A stretch of DNA of 64,000 nt, taken from Dipteris shenzhenensis. Its lineage: Eukaryota > Polypodiophyta > Polypodiopsida > Gleicheniales. The stretch is from assembly GCA_047967505.1 (NCBI GenBank), contig CM106541.1, one strand, 5' to 3'. Positions within the stretch are counted from its first letter, which is position 1, and each line of letters opens with the position of its first letter. A program made the position numbers and the translations under genes. Under the pieces are notes generated by a model, which made no database searches, was not told the DNA's origin, and worked only from the letters and a program-made list of their open reading frames with translations. Below, one piece after another: positions 11,883 through 22,547 of the stretch.

Positions 11883-12072
11883 AAACTTGGGTCCACATTG
11901 GGTTTTATTTGGACCTTTAATAGAGAAGATACAAACTCCCAATTCTAATCAAAGAGTCAACTTAAGACTCTAAAGCCTTAATATAAATAGACTTTGGATT
12001 ACCTTGAATTGGAATGACTTAACGAGACCTAGCTGACCTACGTTGTCAAATTAACTTGACCTAGGATTGGAC
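11883..12072 (+). repeat. Flanking repeat, copy 1
   Basis: Diverged direct copy of 16094-16262. Shared landmarks in order are TTGGGTCCA-ATTGGGTTT, TTTGGACCTT, AATAGAGAAGATA, GACTTTGGAT, GGAATGACTTAAC and GTTGTCA-ATTAACTTGACC. Confidence 0.75.
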
Positions 12073-12149
12073 TCACTAAACTTGAGCTTGACATAACTTG
12101 ACCTAGGATTGGACTCACTAACTTAACTTGAGCTTGACATAACTTGACC
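12052..12149 (+). repeat. Short tandem repeat of 42-46 bp
   Basis: AACTTGACCTAGGATTGGAC recurs at 12052 and 12094, with a partial third start at 12140. The spacers share CACTAA...ACTTGAGCTTGACAT. Confidence 0.8.
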
Positions 12150-12392
12150 TTGGTTTAGGTTGACCTTCGTTGGTGTATAGATAAGGGGACATAGGGGCTT
12201 AGCTAACACTAGGTTATAATTTTGATCCAGTATTAAGTGATGAAAGGACAATGCCATCAATATGCTAGTAAGGATGAATAAAGGAAGTGTACCTTTATAT
12301 CTTGCCTACTTAGGATGGGCATCATTTCTCTTAGTTTATTAAATTAGTAGTTATTTTGCAGTGCGGTCTATTATCCACCGTGAGATGGAGGT

Positions 12393-12796
12393 TGTGGCGG
12401 CCTGGTCAAGCCTATTGAAAAAGCTAGTCGGCTCTAGAGCCAAGGGCACAACCCCTTGTAGGCTGTATGGTAGCCCCTACATATGGGAGGGGGACAGCCC
12501 CTTTATAGGGATATGTGGCAACCCTATGGGCAGGACAGGGGGTCGGCCCACATGTACCAATCAACCAGGGGAGGTGGCTGCCTATATATGCACCCCCCTC
12601 CCATACTTGTGGATCATCTCAGTGGAGCATTTAGTGCCTATTCAGTAGAGCGTTTCCCAAGCTCTTGTGGGCTTTTGTCCTAAGATCCCTTGCAATCTCT
12701 CTTATTTCTTTCTTCCCTCTCCAGTTTTGCTTCTGTGTTTTTTGCTCTCTCTCTCTCCATCTTTCCATTTCTGTTCAAATCCGCTACACTTCTCAC
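12393..12796 (+). repeat. 5' LTR of Copia-B
   Basis: About 404 bp. It contains CAGCCCC-rich inverted motifs, a TATA box (CTATATATG, about 12582-12590) and a CT-rich tail before CTTCTCACA. Confidence 0.8.
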
Positions 12797-13145
12797 ATGG
12801 TTATAGAGCAACGATTGGCTAGAGACCCAAAACATGGAGGGAGTGTTGAGCTAGCAAACTGAGAGGAGGTTTAGGGCTACTATTGTGAGGAGTGTGCAGA
12901 GGTGTGGACTGTATGAGTGCCAAGGAAGGCGTGGTTTTTTTGAAGGGTGGTTTCAGATCCAAAAGTAGTTCTTGAGGGTCGGGACATCGAAGGTGTGAAG
13001 GTACTTAGGCCCCAAGCCTCCATCATCCTCGTCAGCCCTCTCCTCTCCTTTTTCCAGTCACAATCCCCTTCTCTACCTTCTTTCCCATCCACTCTCTCTT
13101 CCAGTTCGACTCTCTCTTCACTCCAACGTATCTACTCTGGCCAAG

Positions 13146-13919
13146 ATGGCGGAGAGTAAGGAAAAAATTCCAGGTTTTCTCACCTTTCCAATCTACCGTC
13201 AATTGAATGGCCCAATTACAGGGTCTGGCGGATCATGACAGAGTCCGTGCAGTTGTATGATTTGGCAGAATTGATATTGGTGGGAGTTGACAGGCCTGAT
13301 CCCCTTGTGTCCACCAACCTAGGGATCTTGCAGGAGGCGAGACCCTGTCTCAGATGTGGGACCATGCCAATGCACGGGTATGGTCCTTCATATTTCTAGG
13401 CTGCACTCCTTAAGTGATTAATCACATGAAGCATATGACGGTGGCCAAGCCAAAAGTATCTAGGCGCATTTGGTGTCCGTGTACAATCGAACCTCTCCCA
13501 TGAAGAGGGTCTCTTTGGAAGTTTAGATGAGATTGTTGGATCCCACAAAGTCTACCTCGATGCGGGAGCAGTTATAGGAACTTCAGCAAAGAGATCCTCT
13601 AGGGGGGGAAGCAGATATCTTCCAAGGACATGGCCATAACATTGCTCTCTCAACTATGCTCTCTCAACTATCTTCTCAGTAAGCTGCACTCTATTCGTCC
13701 TTGATAACCAATGGAAGGATGAATACATTGGCCTGGGAGGAACTGGTCCCAGTCATCGACAAGGAGAGATTTGTACACCGTACCTATGGCAGTCGCTCTG
13801 AGGCTTTCTCAGCTAAGCAGAAGGGCAGGAAAAAGTTGATAGCTGAGGAAAGGGAAGCACTCAAGGCCTCACGTACATGTAAACATTGTGGCCAGAAAGG
13901 TCATTATTGGAGGTAGAAA
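13146..13919 (+). pseudogene. Copia-B gag remnant with zinc knuckle
   Basis: The ATG at 13146 opens MAESKEKIPGFLTFPIYRQL. After a shift the text continues in the style of plant Copia gag (YRVWRIMTESVQLYDLAEL, the W...M...L pattern of the UBN2/DUF4219 group). Near 13880 it ends with CKHCGQKGHYWR, a CCHC knuckle whose last Cys is replaced by a stop. Several frameshifts lie between. Text after it (SEWMIE near 14035) may be the start of a protease region, but no DSG active site is visible. Confidence 0.65.
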
Positions 13920-14751
13920 CCTCAAAGGATCAATGAGGGGACTAGCGAGCAAAAGGCCGGTTCTACAGCCACCACATCAATTGTTCCAACCTTCTAGTAG
14001 CACGAGGTAGGATGTGCTATCAGTAGGCTTTCTAGATCCGAATGGATGATTGAATGCTTGTCAGTGGCAGCAGGACCTGCCGGTTAGATGCAGTGGTGAA
14101 GGAGTCTTCGATTGAGGCAGGCTTTCGGGCAGCACCTCGAGCCACAAGGAGTTGTTCCCGCTGACTCAGGTGGCAGTTTGTTACAAGTATGTATTTTGTT
14201 TGGATGTCATGATCTGGCAAATCTAGAGGGGGTCTCCTCGTGTGCTCTTACAGATATTGTCAGATGAGTTGTTGGAGATCCGAATGAATGCTAGTGTGGG
14301 AATCTAGACACATAGATTGATCCTTGTAAGCTGTTGGAAGCCCATTGTATCTGGAGCACAGAGGTTATTCGATCTGGGAGCTGTACACCAGTTAGGACCT
14401 AAGAGGGGGCTGTATAGCTCCGAGAATACAGTTGCTCATGCAGGAAAGCAGAGCATGCACCGATGGCAGTATCAATTTGATTATTGTACCAGATGGATTA
14501 TTGTACCAATATGGGACCAGAGGAGATGGCCTAGCACCTGAGGCCTGGGAGCAACAATGCCAGGTTTCCAATGATCATGCCGAGACGGTTCGTGCCAAGA
14601 GGGGGGCTTCATTGACAGTAGCGGTGGTGGCGTTCAACAACGGAGCATCACACGACAAAATCCTCTGGTTGTTCCAGCAGCACACCCAGCTCCCTGGACA
14701 TCATGTTCTATCCAGAAGCTGAGAGGGGGTGTTGGAGGTCAACAGGGAGAG

Positions 14752-15425
14752 AGGACCTTGCTTGTGGGTGTGCCCACCCCGTGAGAGGTTAGATTAGGCT
14801 GAGTGAGGGCCTTGTTGTGGGTGTGCCCGCCCCCCGTGAGGGTAGAGTAGGGTAAGGCTGAGGGCCGATCTGTGCCCCACCTAGGGTCCATATAGGCCTG
14901 CTGGATGCCACGTGGCAGCCTCTGATGAGGTGCTTCTTGCTGGCCAGGTGTGGGAGCCTACGTGGCCACTCGTAGAGCAGGCGATCCACCTCTTGGAGGC
15001 CTTTGATAGGCTGAGGTGGGCAAACCTGCTGGTCGGCCACCTAGGCCTACTAGTCGGGCCATGGAGGGTAGGAGGAGAGGGCCTTGCTTGTGGGTGTGCC
15101 ACCCCGTGACAGATTAGGTTAGGCTGAGTGAGGGCATTTGTTGTGGGTGTGCCCATCCCCTGTGAAGGTAGAGTAGGGTAGGGCTGAGGGCAGATCTGCA
15201 CAATGTGGAGGCCCCACCAATGTGGAGGCCCCACCCAGGGTCCATATAGGCCTGCTGGATGCCACGTGGCAGCCTCTGATGAGGCACTTCTTGCTGGCCA
15301 GGTGTGGGAGCCTGCATGGCCACTCGTAGAGCAGGCAATCGACCCCTTAGAGGCCTTTGATAGGCTGAGGTCGGCCGACCTGCTGGTCAGCCACCTAGGC
15401 CCACTAGTCAGGCCATGGAGGGTAA
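14752..15425 (+). repeat. 326 bp tandem duplication inside Copia-B
   Basis: CCTTGCTTGTGGGTGTGCC starts at 14756 and again at 15082. The following text (CCATATAGGCCTGCTGGATG, CAGCCTCTGATGAGG, GAGGCCTTTGATAGGCTGAG) recurs with the same offset. A 20 bp duplication near 15205-15235 lengthens the second unit. Confidence 0.85.
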
Positions 15426-15778
15426 GGGGTCAGGCTGTGTGCAGCAGCCCTTATAGGGCAGGAGGCTGTAGCGGACTGGTCGGCCCTGTTGGGCAGCTCT
15501 AAATCCAGGGGCACAGCCCCTTGTAGGGCTGCGTGGCAGCCCCTACATATGGCAGGGGGGCAGCCCCTTTCTAGGACTGCGTGGCCACCTAGGCCCGCTA
15601 GTCAGGCCATGGAGGGTAGGGGGTCAGGCTGTGTGCAGCAGCCCTTATAGGGCAGGAGGCTGTCGCGGACTGGTCGGCCCTGTTGGGCAGCTCTAAATCC
15701 AGGGGCACAGCCCCTTGTAGGGCTGCCACGCAGCCCTACATATGGCAGGGGGGCAGCCCCTTTCTAGGACTGCGTGGC
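15391..15778 (+). repeat. 194 bp tandem duplication crossing the LTR start
   Basis: CCACCTAGGCCC starts at 15391 and 15585. The polypurine tract and LTR opening (GGCAGGAGGCTGT[A/C]GCGGACT) recur at 15467 and 15661, exactly 194 bp apart. The element therefore carries an extra 5' piece of the 3' LTR. Confidence 0.85.
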
Positions 15779-16093
15779 AGCCCCTATGGTCACGAGAGGA
15801 GGTCAACCCACCTACAGCAGGGGTCAGCCCACCTACAGCAGGGGGTCGGCCCACATGTACCAACCAACAAGGGGGGTGGCTCCCTATATATAGGCTCCCT
15901 CGCACAGTTGTGGATCATCTCAGTGTGGAGTATTTGGTGCCTATTCAGCAGAGGTTTTCCCGAGCTCTTGTGGGGTTTTGTCTTGAGATCCCTTGCAGTC
16001 TCTCTTGTTTCTTTCTCCCCTCTCCAGTTTTGCTTGTTTGTGGTTTGCTCGCTCTCTCTCTCCATTTCTGTTCAGACCGCTGCCCTTCTCACA
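15661..16093 (+). repeat. 3' LTR of Copia-B
   Basis: 433 bp, TGTCGCGG...TTCTCACA, with TATA text CTATATATAGG near 15883-15892. It matches 12393-12796 apart from small insertions such as the repeated CCCACCTACAGCAGGGG. Confidence 0.8.
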
Positions 16094-16262
16094 GAAAGTT
16101 GGGTCCAGATTGGGTTTAATTTGGACCTTAAATAGAGAAGATAGATTTTTCATTTTGATCAAAGATTCAGCTTGAGAGTTTAAGTCTTAAGATATATAGA
16201 CTTTGGATGGAATGACTTAACTAGACCTAGTTGACTTACGTTGTCAGATTAACTTGACCTAG
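16094..16262 (+). repeat. Flanking repeat, copy 2
   Basis: Begins at the first base after the Copia-B 3' LTR and is a diverged direct copy of 11883-12072. Confidence 0.75.
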
Positions 16263-18585
16263 TTATAAAGATTGGTGATTCTTGTAATAAGCATGGGCAT
16301 AGTTGCAAACATTTGGATTACCAGGACAGAAGGCTAGCATATGCACTCACATAAGGTCTTACTCAATTCCAACATGCAGATTTGCAGACAAGTGAGACGT
16401 GAGTATTCTAAAAATCATGCGAGTGTTAGATAAGGTATGTGGGTACCAAGTTGACTTACAAGAGGCACATGAATGTCTCTAAGCTCTCTATGGGAGACAA
16501 TGTGAGCTAATCAGTTCTATTAAACCATGCTTTAATAAGCTTTGAAATTGCAACAACTGCCACACTCAAGCTCTTTAAGAGCATTTCCAGCACTTAGCAC
16601 ATGTTCAATAATGGATTGATACCACGTTGAGAGAGTGGGAGAGAGATGAGTACACATGAGGGACTAGCTCTTACGATACACATTAAGGGGATAAAAATAA
16701 GTAGTTCTGGTGTTGTTACGGTTATGTCCCTTGAGCCATATAGTTTGTCCAATTTTCCATATGTTCCAAAAGACCCCTTTTGCACCTCTTTGTGCATGTA
16801 GAGGTTGTCGTACTTCAAATAATTGACAAAGCTACAAAATGTGTTTGTATGGCATGTTAATTGTTTGGCACCACTCCATCTCAGTGCTCCTGCACATCTA
16901 CATCAAAGCTTTGCCATGTTTATATACAGAATGAAACTTCGAAACATAAGATACTCTCTAGAGTTCACAAAAACAAACCTGCAGGCGAGTGACAATGAGA
17001 GGGAGAGAGCAGGGAGAGGAATGGAGAGGGAGATATATACTGGGAAAAACAGATCAGGAGCGAGTGGAAGACATGAGGAGAGAGGAGAGAGGAGAGATGA
17101 AGAGAGAGAGGGAGGGATATATGATATGATTGTATTAAAGTACGCTTGAGACCCTTCAGGATCTATGGGACTGGTACTACCCTTCTGGTACAACTGGCTG
17201 TGGTATGAATACTTTTGAAGGATATGCCATCATGCCTCAGACCCATACATGTGTGGGTGTGCTGCAGACAATATATGATGGATTGGTGGATGTTGCGCTA
17301 GTAATTTAGCCTGAAGATTAGTAGCTTGTTCACATATATATAGATGAATCCAGGAACATGCGCAAACTCATTCTCTAAAAACATCACACATTGTGCAGTT
17401 TCAATCTCATAATAGTCACTCATAAGGTTGAAAACTATATACTCCATGCATAGCAGGGACTAGCTAGTATACATCCCCACCAATGTCATCAGCGCCCAAC
17501 AGTGGGTGTAGACCATAGTTTAACATATGATCTCACACATACAAATCCACACACCCACACATAGTTGAGCATCCATTTATACAAAGGTCTTCGTCCTGAG
17601 TTTCGGTCAGCACTCCGAAGGTCAAGGGCAGACTCAGCCATGGGAAGTAGCTCATTCACAATGCAATTTTACATGCAATCCCATGTGAGTTTGACACCTC
17701 CCCTTTTTTCCTCTTTACGAGTCCCTTGTGGAGAAAGAGTTATATATGTTGTTCTAAAGTCCAAAAATCTACACAGAAAATAAAGAGAAAACGGAAGAGG
17801 TAACAAAAAGATTTTAAAAAACAAAAGGAAGACATACTTAGCAAGCAAATCAACACCTATGTCGTCATCAGTGCCCAAGCATAAGCAGTTATACTGGGTT
17901 TCTAAAGACCCACAGAGTCTCTTGGGCAAACCCAGTGCTTACAAAAATACGTCACATAAACAAAAGAGAAAGAAAACAAGAAATAAAGAAGAAACAATAA
18001 GCAAAAATAAACAAGCAAATCAAGAAACAAAATCTTCCAAAAAACAGGAATAAAATCTCTCTCTCTCACACACACACACACATGTAGCCAAATCTTGGAG
18101 GGAGTTTAACTAGAACAGAACATTGAATACAGCACTCCTTCCAAGAGTTCCCCTATGGTGAACTAATTATATGAGAGTGCTGAACTGCTGTTAGTTTGCT
18201 CTCTCTCATATACTAATATTGTAATCATCAATCCTATAATCTACATGTTTCACTTCAATGATCATAGATAATACCATTTTGATTACACATGATATTCTAT
18301 GAGGATGATCATAAAAATCACCCAAGGGATTCGAAAGTGATAAGAAATCTGTCCAAAAGAAATAGCACTGCACCCACAAGAATCACCAAAATATCACCAA
18401 CTGTAATTTGCAGAAATCATTGAAATTGCAATTTTTATTTCTAAAGATGCAGATTCAGGCATTTACCATCTCTTATAAAAGTATTACACAGATTAGCATC
18501 TGACCCAATGTCATACTCTTGAGTACACCTACCTGTCTTTCCATCATTTTAGTACGAACATTTCAAATAAGAGACACACCAACTG
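16263..18585. other. No gene; low-complexity tracts
   Basis: No gene was recognised in about 2.3 kb. A purine tract (GA-rich) lies at about 16993-17116 and a short CT/CA tract at about 18056-18082. Text at 17148-17175 (GGATCTATGGGACTGGT) recurs at 50318-50343. A possible polyadenylation signal for the PPR transcript (AATAAA on the minus strand) lies at about 18434-18439. Confidence 0.5.
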
Positions 18586-18907
18586 CTATAGTTGCACTAC
18601 CATCATCAATAATCCCACATGCACACTTTCCTTCCTTGGAAGACATGAAATGGTTTGCATCCCTGAAAAGAAGGTGGCCTGCTTTGCCATTGATATTAGC
18701 GCAGTGACCCCATGAGAGTCATTAGGTGCTCCTTGCGAATATTGATTAGTCATCTTCTCAGTGTGCCCACATAACCCATCTTTCCTTAACAGAGATGTCA
18801 CTGACACCCAATCAATATCTAACAAATACCCACCCTCCCTCCTTTTAAGGGAAATATATACTAGCTTTGCAAGCATATTTTTCCTTTGGGAAAACAGACT
18901 GAACAAT
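18586..18907 (-). pseudogene. Decayed E/DYW tail of the PPR gene
   Basis: Immediately downstream of the PPR stop, another minus frame reads QAWKKLGQGWCLKL, the usual AWKKPG..W entry into the E region. It continues as KRREGGYLLDIDWVS and GLCGHTEK, where HTE corresponds to the HxE zinc/catalytic motif of DYW deaminase domains. In a third frame, near 18605-18665, the text FRDANHFMSSKEGKCACG matches the RDANRFH-F--G-CSCG end of DYW domains, but the final DYW is lost. The CxxCH zinc segment is deleted. The gene thus descends from a PLS-DYW editing factor whose C-terminal domain is now a relic with at least two frameshifts. Confidence 0.75.
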
Positions 18908-21900
18908 TCAACCAACTTCAGACACCAACCTTGGCCTAGCTTCTTCCATGCCTGTTCTCATTGCCTCAACGTACTTCTCGTCCTCGTGCATGTGGGTATC
19001 TGCATAGATGTTTGACATCAAAACATAAGCTGCAGCATCCTTATCATCCAATTGCGTCGCATGTTCAAAGGCCAGTCTTCCAAGCTCCACATTACCCCAC
19101 TTTCGACAAGCACCCAGCAAAGTATGCCACATCACAAGATTAGGATGGAAGGGCATCTTCTTCACCATCGCTATTGCCTCATCTAATTGACCTGCACGGC
19201 CAAGGAGATCAACCATACAAGAATGGTGCTTAATGGTTGGAGTGATACCATAGTCTTTGGTCATGACATCAAAATACTTCTGGCCCTTATCCACTAAACC
19301 TGCGTGACTGCATACAGTAAGAGCTACAAGGAATACGACCCTGCCTGGCTTAATGCCTTCTTTCATCATTCTCTCAATCATATGGAAAACACTTTCACTT
19401 TCTCCTAGCTGGGCATACCCTGTGATTATTGCATTCCAGGAGACTTCATTTTGAATAGGCAGCTTGTCAAATGCTTCTCGTGCTTTTATGAGCGAGCCAC
19501 ATTTGGCATACATATCCACCAAAGTGTTGCCAACAATAAGATCCCTTTCCAACCCCTTTCTGGCAATTTCAGCATGTATTATCTGTCCCCTGTCAATGGC
19601 TCCTATGCTCCCACAAGCTTTCAAGCTGCAAACAAATGTGACTGCATTTGGAGAGGCACCCTCCAGTTGCATCTGTTCAAAACAGTCCAGCGCTTCCTCA
19701 CCGAACCCATGTTCAGCATATCCTGCAATTAATGCATTCCACGCAATTAAGCCGCGAACTGGCAACTCATCAAACAGTTCCTGTGCCTTTGCAAGCGAGC
19801 CACATTTGGCATACATATCCACCAAGGTGTTGCCAATAAAAAGATCTCCTTGCAGCCCCTTTCTAGCAATCTCAACATGTATTTCTCGGCCCTGGTCTAC
19901 AGCTCCAATGCTGCCACAAGCTTTCAACCTGCAAACAAAGGTGACAGCATTTGGAGATACCCCTTCCAAATGCATCTGTTCAAAACAGTTCAGTGCTTCC
20001 TGACCAAGGCCATGCTCTGCATATCCTGCGATTAATGCGTTCCATGAGACTACATCTCGAACTGGCAGCTTGTCAAATACTTCCTGTGCTTTTGCAAGCG
20101 AGCCGCATTTGGCATACATATCCACCAAAGTGTTGCCAACAATAAGATCTGTTTCCAATCCCTTCCTGGCAATCGCAGCATGTATTTCTCTGCCCTTGTC
20201 TATGGCTCCTATGCTGCCACAAGCTTTCAAGCTGCAGATAAATGTGACTGCATTTGGAGAGACACCCTCCAGTTGCATCTGGTCAAAACAGTTGAGCGCT
20301 TCCTCACCCAGACCATGTTCAGTATATCCTGTGATAATTGCATTCCATGACACTACATCTTGGACTGGCAGCTTGTCTAACAGTTCCCGTGCTTTTGCAA
20401 GTGAGCAGCATTTGGCGTACATATCCACCAAGATATTTCCCACAGTAAGATCTCGTTCCAACCCCTTTCTTGCAATCTCACTGTGTATTTCTCTGCCCTT
20501 GTCTATGGCTCCTATGCTCCCACAAGCTTTCAAACTGCAAATAAATGTGACTCCATTTGGAGAAACGCCTTCCAGTCGCATCTCTTCAAAACAATTCAAA
20601 GCTTCATCACCAAGACCGTGTTCAACAAATCCTGTGATCAGTGCATTCCATGAGACTACATTTTGTACTGGCAGCTCATCAAACACTTCTTGTGCTTTCG
20701 AAAGTGAGCCACATTTGGCATACATATCCACCAAGGTGTTGCCAACAAAAAGATCTCTTTCCAGCCCCTTTCTAGCTATCTCAGTGTGTACTTTTCGGCC
20801 CTTGTCTATGGCACCTATGCTGCCGCAAGCTTTCAAGCTGCAAACAAATGTGACAGCATTTGGGGTGACACCCTCAATCTGCATCAGTTCAAAACAGTTC
20901 AGCGCTTCCTCACCAAGATCATGCTCGGCATATCCTGTTATAAGTGCAGTCCATGTGACTACATTTCGAAGTGGCAGCTTGTCAAACACCTCCTGTGCTT
21001 TTGCAAGCGAGCCACATTTGGCATACATATCCAACATGGTGTTGCCAACAAAAACATCTCTTTCCAAGCCCTCTCTAGCAATCTCAGCATGTATTTCTCG
21101 GCCTCTTTCCACATCCTTCAGCCTATTACAAGCCTTCAGTAGGGCCACAAAGGTATAGTTGCTAGGATGTACAGAATCTTCTTGCATTTTCTGGTACAGG
21201 TTGAGGGCATGCTTTGATTCCCCACATTCAACATATCCCATGATGAGAGAAGACCAAGAATATACATTCCTATCAACCAGCCTGTCAAAAACCTGCTGAG
21301 CATCGCACATGCTTCCAACTTGCACCAACATTGGGACAAGGTAGTTCTCAAGACATTTATGATCTTCCAGCCCATTTTTGCACATGTAGACATGCAAGCG
21401 ATTAGTACACGCTAAACTTTCCTTCTTTCTGCACTTACGCAAAATGCATGTAAGGTTCTCAACTGAAGGCAGCTGGGACATCCGTTCCATAGATGCCAGA
21501 GCTTGCTCTAAGCTAAGCGCCTCCCAGCCACTCTTCTCTCTCACTTTAGATGCAGTCACCTGTCCTCCAGCCCAATAGCCGGCCTGGCCATGCTCCATCA
21601 AGCCACGGCCTTCAAAATTTGACTGGCCCTGACCCATGGTGGATGCCTTGCCTCTGGAGTCTTTTTTCCCAACCATGTCCGTAACGCAACCTGGATTGTA
21701 CCAACCGTCTATCCACAGCGACTCCTTTTTACTCTTATGTTTGAAATCTGGAGAGCATGGGTTTCTCTGTTAAGAATCACAACAAACTCATGAGACTACC
21801 AATCTACAGCTTTACAGTGCAAACCATCAGCTCAGAATCGGCTCACACTTACTTTGCTCTGTAGATTGTCCCAGTGCTGGGCAGGATCCGTGAAATGTTC

Positions 21901-22155
21901 TTTCCATACGCGCTCGGTACGTAAGCTATCTGCGACGCATGACCACACTGAAAATACAATTCCCACAATGGGATATGGGTTTTAAAAACACTGTTATCCA
22001 TTTTACAGCTAAATTACCAAAAAACTCAGACGAAAAATGTAAATCGCGAGAAATTTCAATAGCTGCGAAATACCTGAACGCGTCTGCAGCGTGGGGAAGT
22101 GGAGGTGTAGATCTCCGCTTCGGAAAGCCCACTGCCAGGGACGATAAGGCCGCAT
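18908..22155 (-). CDS. PLS-type PPR protein with N-terminal PDF-like motif (3 exons)
   Basis: Probable organelle RNA-binding protein. The long ORF 18908-21676 (922 codons) is not the whole gene. It is open upstream to 21766, and two further exons join in phase: exon 1 22074-22155 (ATG at 22155), exon 2 21853-21947, exon 3 18908-21766. Introns are 126 and 86 nt, with donors CAG|GTATTT and AAA|GTAAGT and acceptors TTTTCAG and TTAACAG. The total is about 1011 residues. Residues 1-33 are Arg/Trp-rich and poor in acids, like a transit peptide. Residues 39-84 form a PDF-like motif (VWKEHFTDPAQHWDN, PDFKHK, ESLWIDGWYNP). From about residue 170 come some seven PLS triplets of about 101 residues each (GLERD...VDMYAKCGSL...VVSWNALI...), then an end module with CMVDLLGRAGQLDEA. 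The protein stops within the E motif after a frameshift. Targeting and RNA function are inferred from the family. Confidence 0.85.
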
Positions 22156-22166
22156 AGTTGTGTTGC

Positions 22167-22547
22167 GTATGAGAGGGATCCTGCATACATATCCATTATC
22201 TCGTGGGCCGAAGGAACGCACTCGGGTAGTGTATGAAAGAAACCCAGATGAGTATATATAACACTCTCAGATGCGTTGTCGTGGTTCACACCAGAGGATA
22301 TGGACTGGGCCAATCATGTTAACGTTCGGACTAGTCCACCTTCGAGTGGGCCAATCATGAAACGGCTGTAGGTAGAATGGACCAATCATGTAATGGTTGG
22401 AGGAGTTGGCTACGTAGTCATGGGCCGTATGAGAGGGATCCAGCATAGATGTCCATTATCTCAGGCCACAGGAACACACTCACAGACTGTATGGAACAAA
22501 AGCAAGAGTCCACCAATGCATATATAACTCTAAGGGTGGGTTCATAC
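22167..22547. repeat. Duplicated promoter segment, ~260 bp period
   Basis: GTATGAGAGGGATCC starts at 22167 and 22427. Both are followed by CATTATCTC, GGAAC-CACTC, a TATATAAC box and GGTTCA-ACCA (22283 and 22537). The duplication copies the TATA region, giving a second possible TATA at about 22518-22526. Confidence 0.75.

Larger units (their letters stand above)
12393..16093 (+). mobile_element. Copia-B: gag-only, non-autonomous LTR element
   Basis: The 5' LTR is 12393-12796 and the 3' LTR 15661-16093, both TGT...TCTCACA. A decayed primer-binding site, TGGTTATAGAGC, directly follows the 5' LTR and resembles TGGTATCAGAGC. A gag remnant (13146-13919) ends in a zinc knuckle. No RT, RNase H or integrase sense was found up to the 3' LTR, so this is a non-autonomous derivative. 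Region 14752-15778 is inflated by two sets of tandem duplication. The 5 bp flanks (GAGGT and GAAAG) do not match. A third LTR-containing copy lies at 53126-53960. Confidence 0.8.

Noticed and set aside
18586-18915. 109-codon minus ORF as a separate small gene
   Set aside because: Its text aligns in order with the E/DYW region expected after the PPR array, so it is a relic of the same gene.
20070-21158. 362-codon plus-strand ORF
   Set aside because: It is the antisense shadow of the PPR repeat array. Its repeated Ser/Pro text mirrors the PPR units.
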